From: OMIW01 sp044235645
GTDB lineage: Bacteria > Bdellovibrionota_C > UBA2361 > OMIW01
Assembly (NCBI GenBank): GCA_044235645.1
Contig: JBIIHQ010000008.1
Coordinates: 91,018 to 155,017, forward strand
Length of the DNA: 64,000 bases
Direction: 5' to 3'
Positions 8,567 to 17,326 of the stretch are shown piece after piece (the first letter of the stretch is position 1; every line of letters starts with the position of its first letter). A program made the position numbers and the translations under genes. The notes under the pieces are model-generated. The model searched no databases, had not been told where the DNA came from, and was given only the letters and a program-made list of their open reading frames with translations.

Positions 8567-9655
8567 ATGAGCCATCCTCTCACCCCCTTATCGATTAGCC
8601 CGACGATTGAAGGCCATTCATATTCTGTGGTTGTCCGTTCGGGGTGCGGTGGCGCTCTTGCTGAACACCTCGGAACCCAAAAGCATCGGGGAATAATCGC
8701 TATTGTGGACGCGACTGTGCTCGATTTCTGGGGCGAACTCAGCTCTCACTTACCCTCTTCCTGTCCTGTTGTCGAGTGGAAAGGGGGAGAGCATCAAAAG
8801 GGAATCGATGCCGTTCAATTCCTTTGGAATGCCTTCCAATCAGCTGAGCTCGACCGTACTAGTGTCGTCATTAGCGTGGGTGGTGGTGCTCAGGGAGATT
8901 TAGTGGGATTTGCCGCGGCAACCTTCAAGCGGGGGCTCTCTGTGATCCAGATACCGACGACCCTCCTCAGCCAAGTCGACGCGAGTATCGGTGGAAAAAC
9001 CGGGATCAACTTCGGTGGGATTAAGAACCTGATCGGGGTGATTCATCACCCATCTCTCGTACTTGCCGATATTCGCGCCCTTGCGACTCTTCCCGAACGC
9101 GATCTCCGCTCAGGTATGGCAGAAGTTCTCAAGCACGGAATCATTCTCGATGGACCCTATTTTGCCAAATGGGCTAAGCAACCGTGCTTGACCTTCACCG
9201 AGAATGATTGGATTTCGTTGATCCATGGATCGCTTGCGATAAAAGCAGCTATCGTCGCTGCGGATCCCCACGAACGGTCCACGCGCAAGCTCCTTAACTT
9301 CGGCCACACGATCGGTCACGCCGTCGAAGCACTCTCACTCGAAGAGAACTCAGCGCTCAGTCACGGAGAGGCGATCGCAATCGGGATGCTCGCTGAGGCC
9401 CGCATAAGCGCCACCATGGGATTACTTGCTCAAGAAGTGGTGCTCACAATCGAACAAGCCCTCATTACTCAGGGGCTGCCCGTTCGAATCCCTTTCACCA
9501 TAGATCGCGGATTGATGCATCAGAAAATAGCGGCCGACAAGAAGAATGTCGGAAGTGAAGTGCGGTTTACTCTATTGACCGGTATTGGCTCGTCGGTTTT
9601 TGACCGGGTGGTACCGCACGACGCGATTGATGGAGCAATTGAAACGATACTTTAA
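8567..9655 (+). CDS. aroB: 3-dehydroquinate synthase
   Basis: The enzyme cyclises DAHP to 3-dehydroquinate, the second step of the shikimate pathway, using NAD+ and a divalent metal. The 362-residue length is normal. NAD-binding SVGGGAQGD sits at about 103-111, IPTTLLSQVDASIGGKTG at about 128-145, and the three metal ligands are expected in SGMAEVLKHG, NFGHTIGHAVE and LSHGEAIAIGM. It is the first gene of aroB-aroA-aroK-aroE, all on the plus strand with gaps of 8-32 bases, so probably one transcript supplying chorismate. Confidence 0.95.
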   Translation: MSHPLTPLSISPTIEGHSYSVVVRSGCGGALAEHLGTQKHRGIIAIVDATVLDFWGELSSHLPSSCPVVEWKGGEHQKGIDAVQFLWNAFQSAELDRTSVVISVGGGAQGDLVGFAAATFKRGLSVIQIPTTLLSQVDASIGGKTGINFGGIKNLIGVIHHPSLVLADIRALATLPERDLRSGMAEVLKHGIILDGPYFAKWAKQPCLTFTENDWISLIHGSLAIKAAIVAADPHERSTRKLLNFGHTIGHAVEALSLEENSALSHGEAIAIGMLAEARISATMGLLAQEVVLTIEQALITQGLPVRIPFTIDRGLMHQKIAADKKNVGSEVRFTLLTGIGSSVFDRVVPHDAIDGAIETIL

Positions 9656-9687
9656 TAGACAAGGCCCTCATTCTTTGGTGCGACCTT

Positions 9688-11058
9688 ATGAGTTTCCTCC
9701 CCCCCGATACATCCCTTGTTAAGCTTACCCCTTCCCGCCATCCGATTGCAGGTACCATCACCATCCCCGCATCAAAGAGTTTCTCGAATCGGGCTCTCAT
9801 CACCGCGGCGCTCGCTTCGGGACGCTCCCTGATACAAGGGGCATCGCCAAGTGAAGACACCGTGGCTCTCATTCATGCCCTTCGAATGCTCGGGGTATCT
9901 ATCGATACGGATCTCGACGGCAACCTCATCGTGGAGGGAGGGATTGAGCGTATCCCCGAGGATGAGCGGGTGGTCGATGTCGGGCCGGCGGGGACAACGA
10001 TGCGTTTTCTCCTGTCGCTTCTCGCGGCGACCCGTTCCGGAAAGACCTTACTTCGGGGCTCGGAGCGGATGCACCAGCGACCGATAGGCGACCTTGTCGA
10101 TGCGCTCCGTGGGCTTGGAGCCGACATCTCATATCTGGGCACGGAGGGGTGTCCGCCGGTTGAGATCCGGGGAAAAACTCTTGCGGGAGGAGCAGCATCG
10201 ATTCCTGGAACGACGAGCAGTCAGTTTATCTCCTCGCTCCTGCTTGTGGCCCCCTGCTTCTCGGAGGGCCTGAACCTCGAGGTTAGAGGCGGTCTGGTGT
10301 CATCATCGTACGTTGGCACAACCCTCGATGTGATGGAGCGATTCGGGGTCAAAGTCGCTGAGAGCAACAGGCCTCATTGCTACCACGTTCCTGCAGGAGA
10401 TCGCTATCAACCGCTTTCGTATCAGCCAGAGGGTGATGCAACCGGTGCGACCTATTGGTGGGGTATCGCGGCGATATCAGGAGGGTCGGTTACCGTACGA
10501 AATATCAGCCGCACCTCACGTCAGGGAGATCTCGCAATTCTTGACATTTTGGCTGCAATGGGGTGCACCGTCACGTCGAGTTCGGACGCGATTGATAGGT
10601 TACACATAGACGACGGCAAGGGTAATTCCATACCTTGGGTTCAGGTGATAGGACCTTCACAACTGCTCGCCACGAATGCTGACATGACCCTCCTTCCCGA
10701 CAGTGGACAAACAATGGCAGTAGTGGCTGCATGTGCAGCGGGTACATCGCACCTGACAGGTCTCGAAACACTCTCGAAAAAAGAATCCGATCGGATCGGT
10801 GACACGATCCGAGAGCTGGCAAGCGTAGGGATTTCGGCAACCGGGAGCGATAACTCGATGACGATAATCGGTGGAGCACCAGCTCCCAGCCGACCAATTG
10901 CAACGTACCACGATCACCGAATGGCGATGGCGTTTGCGATGCTGGCGGCGGCTTATTCCCGTGTCGCAATCAGCGACCCTAAGGTGACGGGTAAATCGTA
11001 TCCCGATTTCTGGCGTGATCTTTCGTCGCTCGGGATCGGAGTCTCGTTCGGAGAGTGA
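9688..11058 (+). CDS. aroA: 3-phosphoshikimate 1-carboxyvinyltransferase (EPSP synthase)
   Basis: The enzyme transfers the enolpyruvyl group of PEP to shikimate 3-phosphate. The 456-residue length is at the upper normal range. Visible signatures are IPASKSFSNRALI near residue 29, the PAGTTMRFL segment near 104, RMHQRPIGDLVDAL, the SSQFISSLLL segment, DATGATYWWG, LPDSGQTMAVVAA and the C-terminal KESDRI and YHDHRMAMAF motifs. The P-A-G-T loop is intact. The start ATG at 9688 gives the expected N-terminus just ahead of the first motif. Stop and next start (aroK) are 7 bases apart. Confidence 0.95.
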   Translation: MSFLPPDTSLVKLTPSRHPIAGTITIPASKSFSNRALITAALASGRSLIQGASPSEDTVALIHALRMLGVSIDTDLDGNLIVEGGIERIPEDERVVDVGPAGTTMRFLLSLLAATRSGKTLLRGSERMHQRPIGDLVDALRGLGADISYLGTEGCPPVEIRGKTLAGGAASIPGTTSSQFISSLLLVAPCFSEGLNLEVRGGLVSSSYVGTTLDVMERFGVKVAESNRPHCYHVPAGDRYQPLSYQPEGDATGATYWWGIAAISGGSVTVRNISRTSRQGDLAILDILAAMGCTVTSSSDAIDRLHIDDGKGNSIPWVQVIGPSQLLATNADMTLLPDSGQTMAVVAACAAGTSHLTGLETLSKKESDRIGDTIRELASVGISATGSDNSMTIIGGAPAPSRPIATYHDHRMAMAFAMLAAAYSRVAISDPKVTGKSYPDFWRDLSSLGIGVSFGE

Positions 11059-11065
11059 GGGCCCG

Positions 11066-11602
11066 ATGCGAATCGTGTTAATTGGATTTATGGGGAGTGG
11101 AAAGACCACCGTCGGCAGGCTCCTCGCTGACCGTTTTGCAATAACCCATATCGATACTGACCCAATTATTGCAGAACGAACAGGATTACCGACGGTTGGT
11201 GAAGCATTCTCCCACCTTGGCGAATCGGCATTTCGCGCTCTCGAATCATCAATCCTCGCCGAAAGCTGCCGACGGGACTCGGGGATAATATCTCCCGGTG
11301 GCGGCATTGTAACGGTTAATGGGAATCGTGCCCATCTCGCTGGATGGCACATCGTCTATTTGCACACTCCTTTTGCCGTCGTCGAAGCACGCCTCTCATC
11401 ATCTGAGCAACAAGCCCGTCCCCTCCTGCGCAACCGGGACACAGCCGTCGCGTTGTACGACTCTCGCCTCCCGATCTACCGATCGTGGGCAACTCATGAG
11501 TTTAGCACCGTCGGTCGACATCCCGAGGAGATAGCAGCGGAGATAGCGACCACCCCCTTTCTCTTATCCCCACCCCCATCTTCCCTACCCGCAAACCGTT
11601 AG
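11066..11602 (+). CDS. aroK: Shikimate kinase
   Basis: The enzyme phosphorylates shikimate at O3 with ATP. The start at 11066 places the P-loop GFMGSGKTT at residues 7-15, as in AroK proteins. A longer frame from 11015 would overlap aroA and is unlikely. Other conserved features are DTDPIIAERTG (Asp-x-Asp shikimate site), FRALESSIL (substrate Arg) and ISPGGGIV. ARPLL lies in the lid region. At 178 residues it is of normal size. It is third in the aro operon. Confidence 0.93.
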   Translation: MRIVLIGFMGSGKTTVGRLLADRFAITHIDTDPIIAERTGLPTVGEAFSHLGESAFRALESSILAESCRRDSGIISPGGGIVTVNGNRAHLAGWHIVYLHTPFAVVEARLSSSEQQARPLLRNRDTAVALYDSRLPIYRSWATHEFSTVGRHPEEIAAEIATTPFLLSPPPSSLPANR

Positions 11603-11624
11603 ATCAAGGACTTTATCCGCTACT

Positions 11625-12500
11625 ATGACCGCCATCTGCCTTATCATCGGCGACCCTGTCAGCCATAGCCTCTCACCCCGAATGCACAACGCAGCGTATC
11701 GCGCGGTGGGTCTCGAATCTTCTTTTGTCTACGGTTCCGCGAGAGTAACCTCGGCCCAACTCCCCGATGCCATGGCAGCAATTCGCACTCTCGGCGTGAG
11801 GGGAGTAAGCGTTACCATGCCTCACAAAGAGGCAGTCATGGCTTACCTCGACTCAATCGACCCAACCGCTGCGCAATTAGGAGCAGTCAATACGATTGTT
11901 AATGAAAGGGGAGTTCTGACTGGGTATAATACGGATTGGTACGGCATCGCAAAGCCACTCGCCCAGGCAATAGGTGGCGATTCATGTGAGGGCTGTGGTG
12001 ATGCTCCCTCCACCGAGCCACTCAACGCGCTCGTCCTCGGCGCCGGAGGAGCCGCGCGTGCTGCCGCGTTCGCACTCCGCTCCCTGAACATTCCTTTCTC
12101 CGTCACGGCTCGCACCGACGAGCGTGCCCGCGATGTTGCAATACGGTTTGGCGGCTCAACCCTTTCGTGGGATGTTCGTGATACAGCCCAGGCGAAGATC
12201 GTCATCAACACCACTCCGATTGGCATGCAATCAAAGGAGGCAACAGCTGTGGCCACCGACGATGGGCAATCCCCTCCGCCATCTCCGCTCCCCCACCGGA
12301 GATGGCTCCCCTCGAATATAGCCTTCGAAACAATCTACACTCCCGCCGAGACCCCCTTCATCGTGGCAGCACGCGCAGGAGGCGCCTCCGTGATTCTCGG
12401 AGGCCAGATGCTGCTGTGGCAAGGAGTACGACAATTCGAGCTATTCACCGAACGGGAGGCGCCGATTGAGTCAATGCGTGACAGTGTAGAGAAAAGGTAA
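11625..12500 (+). CDS. aroE: Shikimate dehydrogenase
   Basis: The enzyme reduces 3-dehydroshikimate to shikimate with NADPH. The substrate site SHSLSPRMHNAAY is near residue 14, the catalytic Lys is in TMPHKE, Asn/Asp residues are in GAVNTIV and GYNTDWYG, the nucleotide-binding glycine loop is GAGGAARAA, NTTPIGM follows, and the C-terminal LGGQMLLWQG helix is present. The 291-residue length is slightly above average because of a loop around 200-230 rich in Pro/Ser. It is the last gene of the aro operon. aroC, aroD/aroQ and aroF/G are not in the window. Confidence 0.94.
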   Translation: MTAICLIIGDPVSHSLSPRMHNAAYRAVGLESSFVYGSARVTSAQLPDAMAAIRTLGVRGVSVTMPHKEAVMAYLDSIDPTAAQLGAVNTIVNERGVLTGYNTDWYGIAKPLAQAIGGDSCEGCGDAPSTEPLNALVLGAGGAARAAAFALRSLNIPFSVTARTDERARDVAIRFGGSTLSWDVRDTAQAKIVINTTPIGMQSKEATAVATDDGQSPPPSPLPHRRWLPSNIAFETIYTPAETPFIVAARAGGASVILGGQMLLWQGVRQFELFTEREAPIESMRDSVEKR

Positions 12501-12735
12501 GCGAGGCGAAGATCTAAAAGCCCCCCCACCTGGGTTAGGCCCATCGCAGTTACTGTTTGTGGTTATCTACTGACGAGGGTAGGACGCTTCGCAGCGGGAT
12601 CAACTCTTTGAACGTCACGGCCGTCGGAGATTTAAAACAGCCGGGTGATGTTTTGTGTGCAGCCAAAGCAGGTAAGAGCATTTGACTCGACGGTTATCAA
12701 GAAGGTACGCTGTCGGGGTTTATTGAAGGTTTACG

Positions 12736-13650
12736 ATGATTCAGTGGACCCGTTTTGATGGAGTAGACAGTGAGCTGGTCGACAGCTTTTTACCCCGAGA
12801 GCTCACACAGGAATTGAGGGAGACTCTCACCTTCGCATTCGAAGCACTCGCACTGCCTGAGACATCGTGGGGGAACCGGGAGTTTTTCGTTCGCTTCGCA
12901 CAGTTGAATCCAGACGTTTGTTCGGAGTTCCTCCCAATAGTAAGGAATCTCCCATACGATCCGTACCCCTGGCAGAAGATCCGTCTCCTTGTCGCGTTGG
13001 GGGATGATGCGGATTTACGGGGATTAATCAGTAAGCTGCGAGAGGACGCCTGGAACGAAGAGTTGGCTGAGGCCATTATTGACTTTTGGGCCAAAGTCGG
13101 TCGTCCGGATCAGGTGGGCAAGGAGTTTTCCGACATCCTAGTCGGGAAACTCTCGGGCGAGGAGTACTTTCACCCAGCGATAGAAATCGCGCGGATGCTT
13201 TTATCAGGCTTCGAAAGAGGCCTTGTTGAGCCAGCAACCCTCATGCAGGTTGCTGTTCTTGAGGAGACATTTCCTCAGATCCGGTATGAAGCTCTTCAGG
13301 CATTACAGCGTGATCTCCCCGACAACAAGGGCGTACCAGAAAGGCTAGCGTTCATTCTTCGCTCAACGTACTCCATTGAATCCCCGTGGGTGCGATTTCA
13401 CGGTTCGACGGAGTACACGAATAAGCTCCGAGACTTATCTGCCTCCCTCCTCGTGAAGAGTGTTTGGGAGATCGATTGGGAGAATGGGTTAGTCGCAGCC
13501 GAGGCCCTCAAATATCTCGTTGCCCTTGAGCAGCTTGGAGAACTTCCCAAGCCGTTCATCTCAGAGTACCGGGAGACCTGCGTGAGGCAGTTGGCGTGGG
13601 CAAACGAGAGACGGAGAACGTGGTTCGACCAATTCAATCCCTACTCCTAA
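12736..13650 (+). CDS. Unknown protein, first of two tandem paralogues
   Basis: The 304-residue acidic protein is rich in Leu, Glu and Trp, seems mostly helical and has no signal peptide or membrane segment. Its pattern of short amphipathic helices (IRLLVALGDDADLRGLISKL and similar) suggests an alpha-solenoid or HEAT-like fold. The C-terminal third resembles the protein encoded next door at 13906: a Pro-Trp region, a conserved Leu-rich helix followed by AEALKYL versus PEAIKLF, and a final WFDQFNP versus WWQRFLP. A strong terminator follows immediately. I do not recognise the family and assign no function. Confidence 0.75.
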   Translation: MIQWTRFDGVDSELVDSFLPRELTQELRETLTFAFEALALPETSWGNREFFVRFAQLNPDVCSEFLPIVRNLPYDPYPWQKIRLLVALGDDADLRGLISKLREDAWNEELAEAIIDFWAKVGRPDQVGKEFSDILVGKLSGEEYFHPAIEIARMLLSGFERGLVEPATLMQVAVLEETFPQIRYEALQALQRDLPDNKGVPERLAFILRSTYSIESPWVRFHGSTEYTNKLRDLSASLLVKSVWEIDWENGLVAAEALKYLVALEQLGELPKPFISEYRETCVRQLAWANERRRTWFDQFNPYS

Positions 13651-13675
13651 CCCCGCCATCGGCAATTGGTTCTAG

Positions 13676-13712
13676 AAGGGGCCCCGCAGATCGTGCGGCT
13701 GGCCCCTTTTCC
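13676..13712 (+). terminator. Rho-independent terminator
   Basis: The stem AAGGGGCC (13676-13683) pairs with GGCCCCTT (13701-13708). The inner stem CCGCA/TGCGG extends it, and TTTTCCTCTTT follows. It lies 26 bases after the stop of the gene ending at 13650 and separates it from the paralogue starting at 13906. It also rules out the longer reading frame from 13666 as the true start of that gene. Confidence 0.85.
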
Positions 13713-13905
13713 TCTTTGCTGGCAGCGATATACTCCGGGTTTGGCAAAAGCCAATGGTCGGGCCGGATATCTTTCTTCACCCTCCCGCCGGACTTTCGCC
13801 GCGGCATCTCCCCTTTCAAAGAGCGCGGTTGACGAACCATCGCGCGGTAATGTAGTCAATTTGGTCCGATTGTCACCACCCACGATCATTGAGAGGAGAC
13901 CTTCG

Positions 13906-14892
13906 ATGAATTCCCATGGTCCTTCCCCTTTTTCCGGCAACCACTCCACTGCCCACGAGCATACCGACACTCAAGGGGGAGATTGGTCAAGCCCGCTCAG
14001 GGTCCCTCTGGATCTGAAGTTCCTTCTCGGTCATCCCACCTCTCCAGCTTTGATGCCAATATTCAGTGGCCTTGAGTTTCCCGAGAGTAATGTATTATCC
14101 CTTCTCAGGCTAATCCCCTTACTTCCCTCGAGTGATTGGGAAACTCAGCGAACAATCATCAGTCTCGCTAAAAACAATCACCATCTGAGCCCACTCTTGC
14201 TGAATGCCGTACGAGGTCTCGAGACATCGCGAGTCAAATCTGACCTTTTGGGAGCCCTCGGATCCAAGGATGATGTGCCCGACTTAATCGCAACGCTCGA
14301 TATAGATTTCTATTCAGCGAGTGATGCGCTGAGGGACGTCCTCCTCCGGGAGGGAAGACCAGAGCCAGAGTGCAGGCAGCTTGAGGATGCCCTTATCAAG
14401 AGGATCATGAATGCGTCCGTCCTGCGAGATGGACTCGTAATTCTGAGCGAGGTAGAGAATCTTCGAAGGGCGGGGATCCCGTTGAGTCGCTCCATCGAAT
14501 TCGCGATAGCAGGCGACGCGACTACCCCACTACCGGTAAGGACAGCGGCGATTGCCAAAATCGTGCTTACTCTAGAGGACCATCGTGTTGGTGCAGCTCT
14601 TGATCTGGCGGGGAATGTGCTGAGCGAGGAGCCTCGGAGATATCGCAACTTGCCGTGGGCCCCTCTCACGGATATTCGTCGTGAGCATCAAAATCTCCAA
14701 AATTGTGCAGGAATGTTGTTAACATCAGTGATTTCTGTGGGCGACGAGTGCCACCTACCGGAAGCTATCAAACTATTTAACAGTCATCAGGATCATTTTT
14801 CGCGAAAGGTTCGTGAGGGATACGACCAGCAATGCGCCCTTCGGGGTATATCAACCACAGACCGGTGGTGGCAGCGATTTCTGCCAATCTGA
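13906..14892 (+). CDS. Unknown protein, second of two tandem paralogues
   Basis: The start at 13906 is chosen because GAGAGGAG lies 7 bases upstream and because the frame upstream of it crosses a terminator. The 328-residue product is helical and soluble. Segments such as SDWETQRTIISLA and LLGALGSKDDVPDLIATL give it a repeated-helix look like its neighbour. Similarity with the protein at 12736 is clearest at the C-terminus (PW then a Leu-rich helix, P/AEAIKLF, and a final WWQRFLPI). The two differ enough that the duplication must be old. Function unknown. Confidence 0.75.
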   Translation: MNSHGPSPFSGNHSTAHEHTDTQGGDWSSPLRVPLDLKFLLGHPTSPALMPIFSGLEFPESNVLSLLRLIPLLPSSDWETQRTIISLAKNNHHLSPLLLNAVRGLETSRVKSDLLGALGSKDDVPDLIATLDIDFYSASDALRDVLLREGRPEPECRQLEDALIKRIMNASVLRDGLVILSEVENLRRAGIPLSRSIEFAIAGDATTPLPVRTAAIAKIVLTLEDHRVGAALDLAGNVLSEEPRRYRNLPWAPLTDIRREHQNLQNCAGMLLTSVISVGDECHLPEAIKLFNSHQDHFSRKVREGYDQQCALRGISTTDRWWQRFLPI

Positions 14893-15216
14893 ATTTGCTT
14901 CCTTCCACCCCCTCCCTCTCTCGCTCCTTCTTTATAATCGCCGATGGTGATTACGACCCCCTCGGTGTAAGGAGCCCGTGGCTGAATATTAGCTCCCAGA
15001 TGGTTGGTTCTGAGAAGCAAATCCATGCGTTTAGCGGATTCAAGCACATTGCATCGGTTTTACCGAGATCTTATGCCCCTCACCCACACTCCTGTCGGCG
15101 TTCGTAGCATAATCCATCGTAAAGACTTCCGTTCAAGCTCGGGATTACGCTCGTAAGGGTAGGAGACTGTGGCTCCACCGTTTCACAACAATCTCTCCCT
15201 GTGATAGGATTCAGGA
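14893..15216. other. Intergenic, nothing recognised
   Basis: 324 bases between the second paralogue and trmL. It starts with a pyrimidine-rich stretch (14900-14930). I see no convincing terminator, RNA gene or conserved frame. Confidence 0.5.
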
Positions 15217-15717
15217 ATGGATGTCGTCCTCTACCGCCCTGAAATTCCTCAAAATACCGGATCCATCGCCCGCACCTGCGCCGCAACTCAGACTCCTCTA
15301 TGCATCGTCGGGGAACCCTCCTTCGAGATTAGCGACAAGCGGGCCCGTCGCGCCGGGCTTGACTATTGGCCTTACGTTCCCCTTCACTCCTTCGCGACGT
15401 GGGAGAGCTATCAGAGTGCGCGCCGCCCCCGGAAGATTTGGGCATTTACCAAGTGGGGCTCGCTTCCGTACCATCACGCTCCATTTTCAATCGATGATGC
15501 GATCCTCTTCGGAGGAGAGACCCAAGGGCTGCCGCTTTCCGTGCTCGAAACAATCCCTGAGAGTCAGCACCTCTTCATCCCGATGGTGTGTGATGAGGTC
15601 CGCAGCCTCAATCTCAGCAATGCGGTGAGCATCGCCCTGTACGAGGCCCGCCGGCAGCTTAGACTCGATGAAGGGGTGGCGGTGCGAATTCGCCCCCGAT
15701 CGACCGCTTCCGGCTGA
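15217..15717 (+). CDS. trmL: tRNA (cytidine(34)-2'-O)-methyltransferase, TrmL-like SPOUT enzyme
   Basis: The 166-residue protein of the SpoU/TrmL type methylates the 2'-OH of the wobble nucleotide of tRNA-Leu in characterised members. The N-terminus VVLYRPEIPQNTGSIARTC carries the conserved Asn and Arg. The SAM-binding knot shows LFGGETQGLP (FGPETRGLP in most relatives), IPM and RSLNLSNAVSIALYEA. The ATG at 15217 has AGGA about 5 bases upstream and gives the standard N-terminus. It stands alone on the plus strand, convergent with rdgB. Confidence 0.9.
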   Translation: MDVVLYRPEIPQNTGSIARTCAATQTPLCIVGEPSFEISDKRARRAGLDYWPYVPLHSFATWESYQSARRPRKIWAFTKWGSLPYHHAPFSIDDAILFGGETQGLPLSVLETIPESQHLFIPMVCDEVRSLNLSNAVSIALYEARRQLRLDEGVAVRIRPRSTASG

Positions 15718-15791
15718 GAGAACCGGCAAATTGAGAACACCGCAACAGATATGTGCCGACGAAGGGCTTATTAAAGCCTTGTCGGCGACCG

Positions 15792-16475
15792 TTACCTCGG
15801 ATTCCGCTCCTCAGTCAGATTGGACAGGAATGGGGAAGCGAGGGCTCCCCGAAGCTGGCCAACAGCGCGGGCGCGATGGTTCGGAATGGGTGCTCCTTCA
15901 TCCCGCAACTCCGCTATCGTTTTGCCGAGCTCCGGTATCTCGAAAAGAGGCTCATAGCCCCACCCGTTGAGCCCCCTCGGCTCTCGCGTTATGACACCCT
16001 CAACCGTCCCCTCCGCCACCAGATACCGGCCCTTTTCGAGGCGCATACATAACAAGCACCGAAACAGTGCTCGTCGGTCATCGCTCTCTGCCAAGGCATC
16101 GAGAAGTTTTCTGTTATTTGCGGCGTACTCCCCCGCCGGCCCAGCGAAATAGGCTGAGTGAACTCCCGGCTCGCCATTCAGGGCAAATACCTCAAGACCC
16201 GAATCATCGGATAGCGCGGGCATCCCCGCCCACTCTCCGATCTCGTCGGCCTTGAGCTGCGCATTCTGGAAGTAACTATTGAAATTCTCAACAGGCTCCG
16301 GGGGGGCCGCGAGTCCGCGCTCAACCCGTACCTGCGCCAAACTCAGAAGCTCGACCCCTCCTTCCCCGAAAACCTCACACCCAAGCATTCGCGCCCCGAG
16401 CAGTGATTGCATTTCGGAGAACTTATTGCGATTGTGAGAGGCAAAAACTAACCGCATTGGCAGTTCGATGCTCAT
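15792..16475 (-). CDS. rdgB: Non-canonical purine NTP pyrophosphatase (RdgB/HAM1)
   Basis: This enzyme removes ITP, XTP and dITP from the nucleotide pool by hydrolysing them to monophosphate and pyrophosphate. Signatures are the N-terminal FASHNRNKFSEM (SxNxxK), SFxxNAxxKA-type SYFQNAQLKADE, ALSDDSGLEVFAL (catalytic acidic cluster), EGTVEG, GWGYEPLFEIPE (usually GFGYDPIF) and NHRARA (SHRxxA). The Met at 16475 (MSIELPMRLVF) gives a protein of 227 residues. The open frame extends to 16676 but would overlap the divergent mgtC-like gene and adds a low-quality Arg/Ser-rich stretch, so it is rejected. Met at 16457 is also possible. Confidence 0.9.
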   Translation of the reverse strand: MSIELPMRLVFASHNRNKFSEMQSLLGARMLGCEVFGEGGVELLSLAQVRVERGLAAPPEPVENFNSYFQNAQLKADEIGEWAGMPALSDDSGLEVFALNGEPGVHSAYFAGPAGEYAANNRKLLDALAESDDRRALFRCLLCMRLEKGRYLVAEGTVEGVITREPRGLNGWGYEPLFEIPELGKTIAELRDEGAPIPNHRARAVGQLRGALASPFLSNLTEERNPR

Positions 16476-16649
16476 TTCTTTTTCAACCCCGTAAGTTGTT
16501 GACAATAGTCGCAAGGGCACATGTCTTGTCGCTGCGGTGGCAACAGGTGCCCGTGGGGGGCCCTGTCTCAAATGTGACCGACTCACCTGTTTGTAGCATT
16601 TAGAGAGAAGGGAGAGACAGCGCCCACTAAAGCTTGTAGACTTTCCGTT

Positions 16650-17111
16650 ATGGACATCTTCTCCCCTGCTAATCAAGATCTTGCGCTTGCCGCCGGGCTC
16701 GGCACCCTTATCGGGCTCGAACGCGAGCTCTCAGGAAAGGACCCAGGACTTCGAACCTTTGCCCTCATCGCGCTCGGTTCATGCGCCTTCTCCCTCATAT
16801 CTCGTCAACCGTTCATCGAGACCGGCATCGGCGATCCAACCCGGGTCGCTGCTCAGATAGTATCCGGTATCGGCTTTCTCGGCGCAGGTGCCATTTTTCG
16901 GGGCAGTCGACGAGTATCAGGACTGACAACGGCAGCGTTGATGTGGGTTACCGCAGGAATCGGCATGGCGGTCGGGTTCGATTGTCGGGAGATCGCGGTA
17001 TCAACCACAGTCATCGCCTTAACCATCACCCTCTTTCTTCGGTTCGTCCGGCTCATGATATTCATGGTTCGCCGAAAAAAGGGCGAACAGATCGCTTTCG
17101 AGCTTGATTGA
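16650..17111 (+). CDS. MgtC/SapB family membrane protein
   Basis: A 153-residue protein of about four membrane helices. The family signature is the segment LGTLIGLERELSGKDPGLRT near residues 17-36, followed by FALIALGSCAF, GIGFLGAGAIFRG and GLTTAALMWVTAGIGMAVG. MgtC proteins modulate magnesium homeostasis or F-ATPase activity in pathogens. Most environmental homologues such as this one are uncharacterised. It lacks the C-terminal cytoplasmic domain of long MgtC proteins. It is transcribed divergently from rdgB. Confidence 0.88.
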   Translation: MDIFSPANQDLALAAGLGTLIGLERELSGKDPGLRTFALIALGSCAFSLISRQPFIETGIGDPTRVAAQIVSGIGFLGAGAIFRGSRRVSGLTTAALMWVTAGIGMAVGFDCREIAVSTTVIALTITLFLRFVRLMIFMVRRKKGEQIAFELD

Positions 17112-17326
17112 GGTCCCCATGCCTCCGAGACACCGTAAAAGTGCGTCGGCGGAGTTCCTCACGGAGTGGTACACAACCCCGCAACGAGGCCACCGCGCAC
17201 TGTACCGATAATCGGACCGGTTGGTGGCGGAGTGCCCCTCCTTGAGCACCACCGCTCCTATCTGCCCTCCAGAGCCACAGAGCACCCTGCCACCCGATTA
17301 CATCTGCTGCTTCAATCTCACGTGTC

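Noticed and set aside
13666..13905. N-terminal extension of the second paralogue
   Set aside because: It passes through a strong terminator; the internal ATG with a good ribosome site is preferred.
12736..14892. Tandem paralogues as a defence or toxin-immunity system
   Set aside because: No nuclease, toxin or sensor domain is visible and nothing beside them supports it.
16476..16676. N-terminal extension of rdgB
   Set aside because: It overlaps the divergent mgtC-like start and has no similarity to RdgB.
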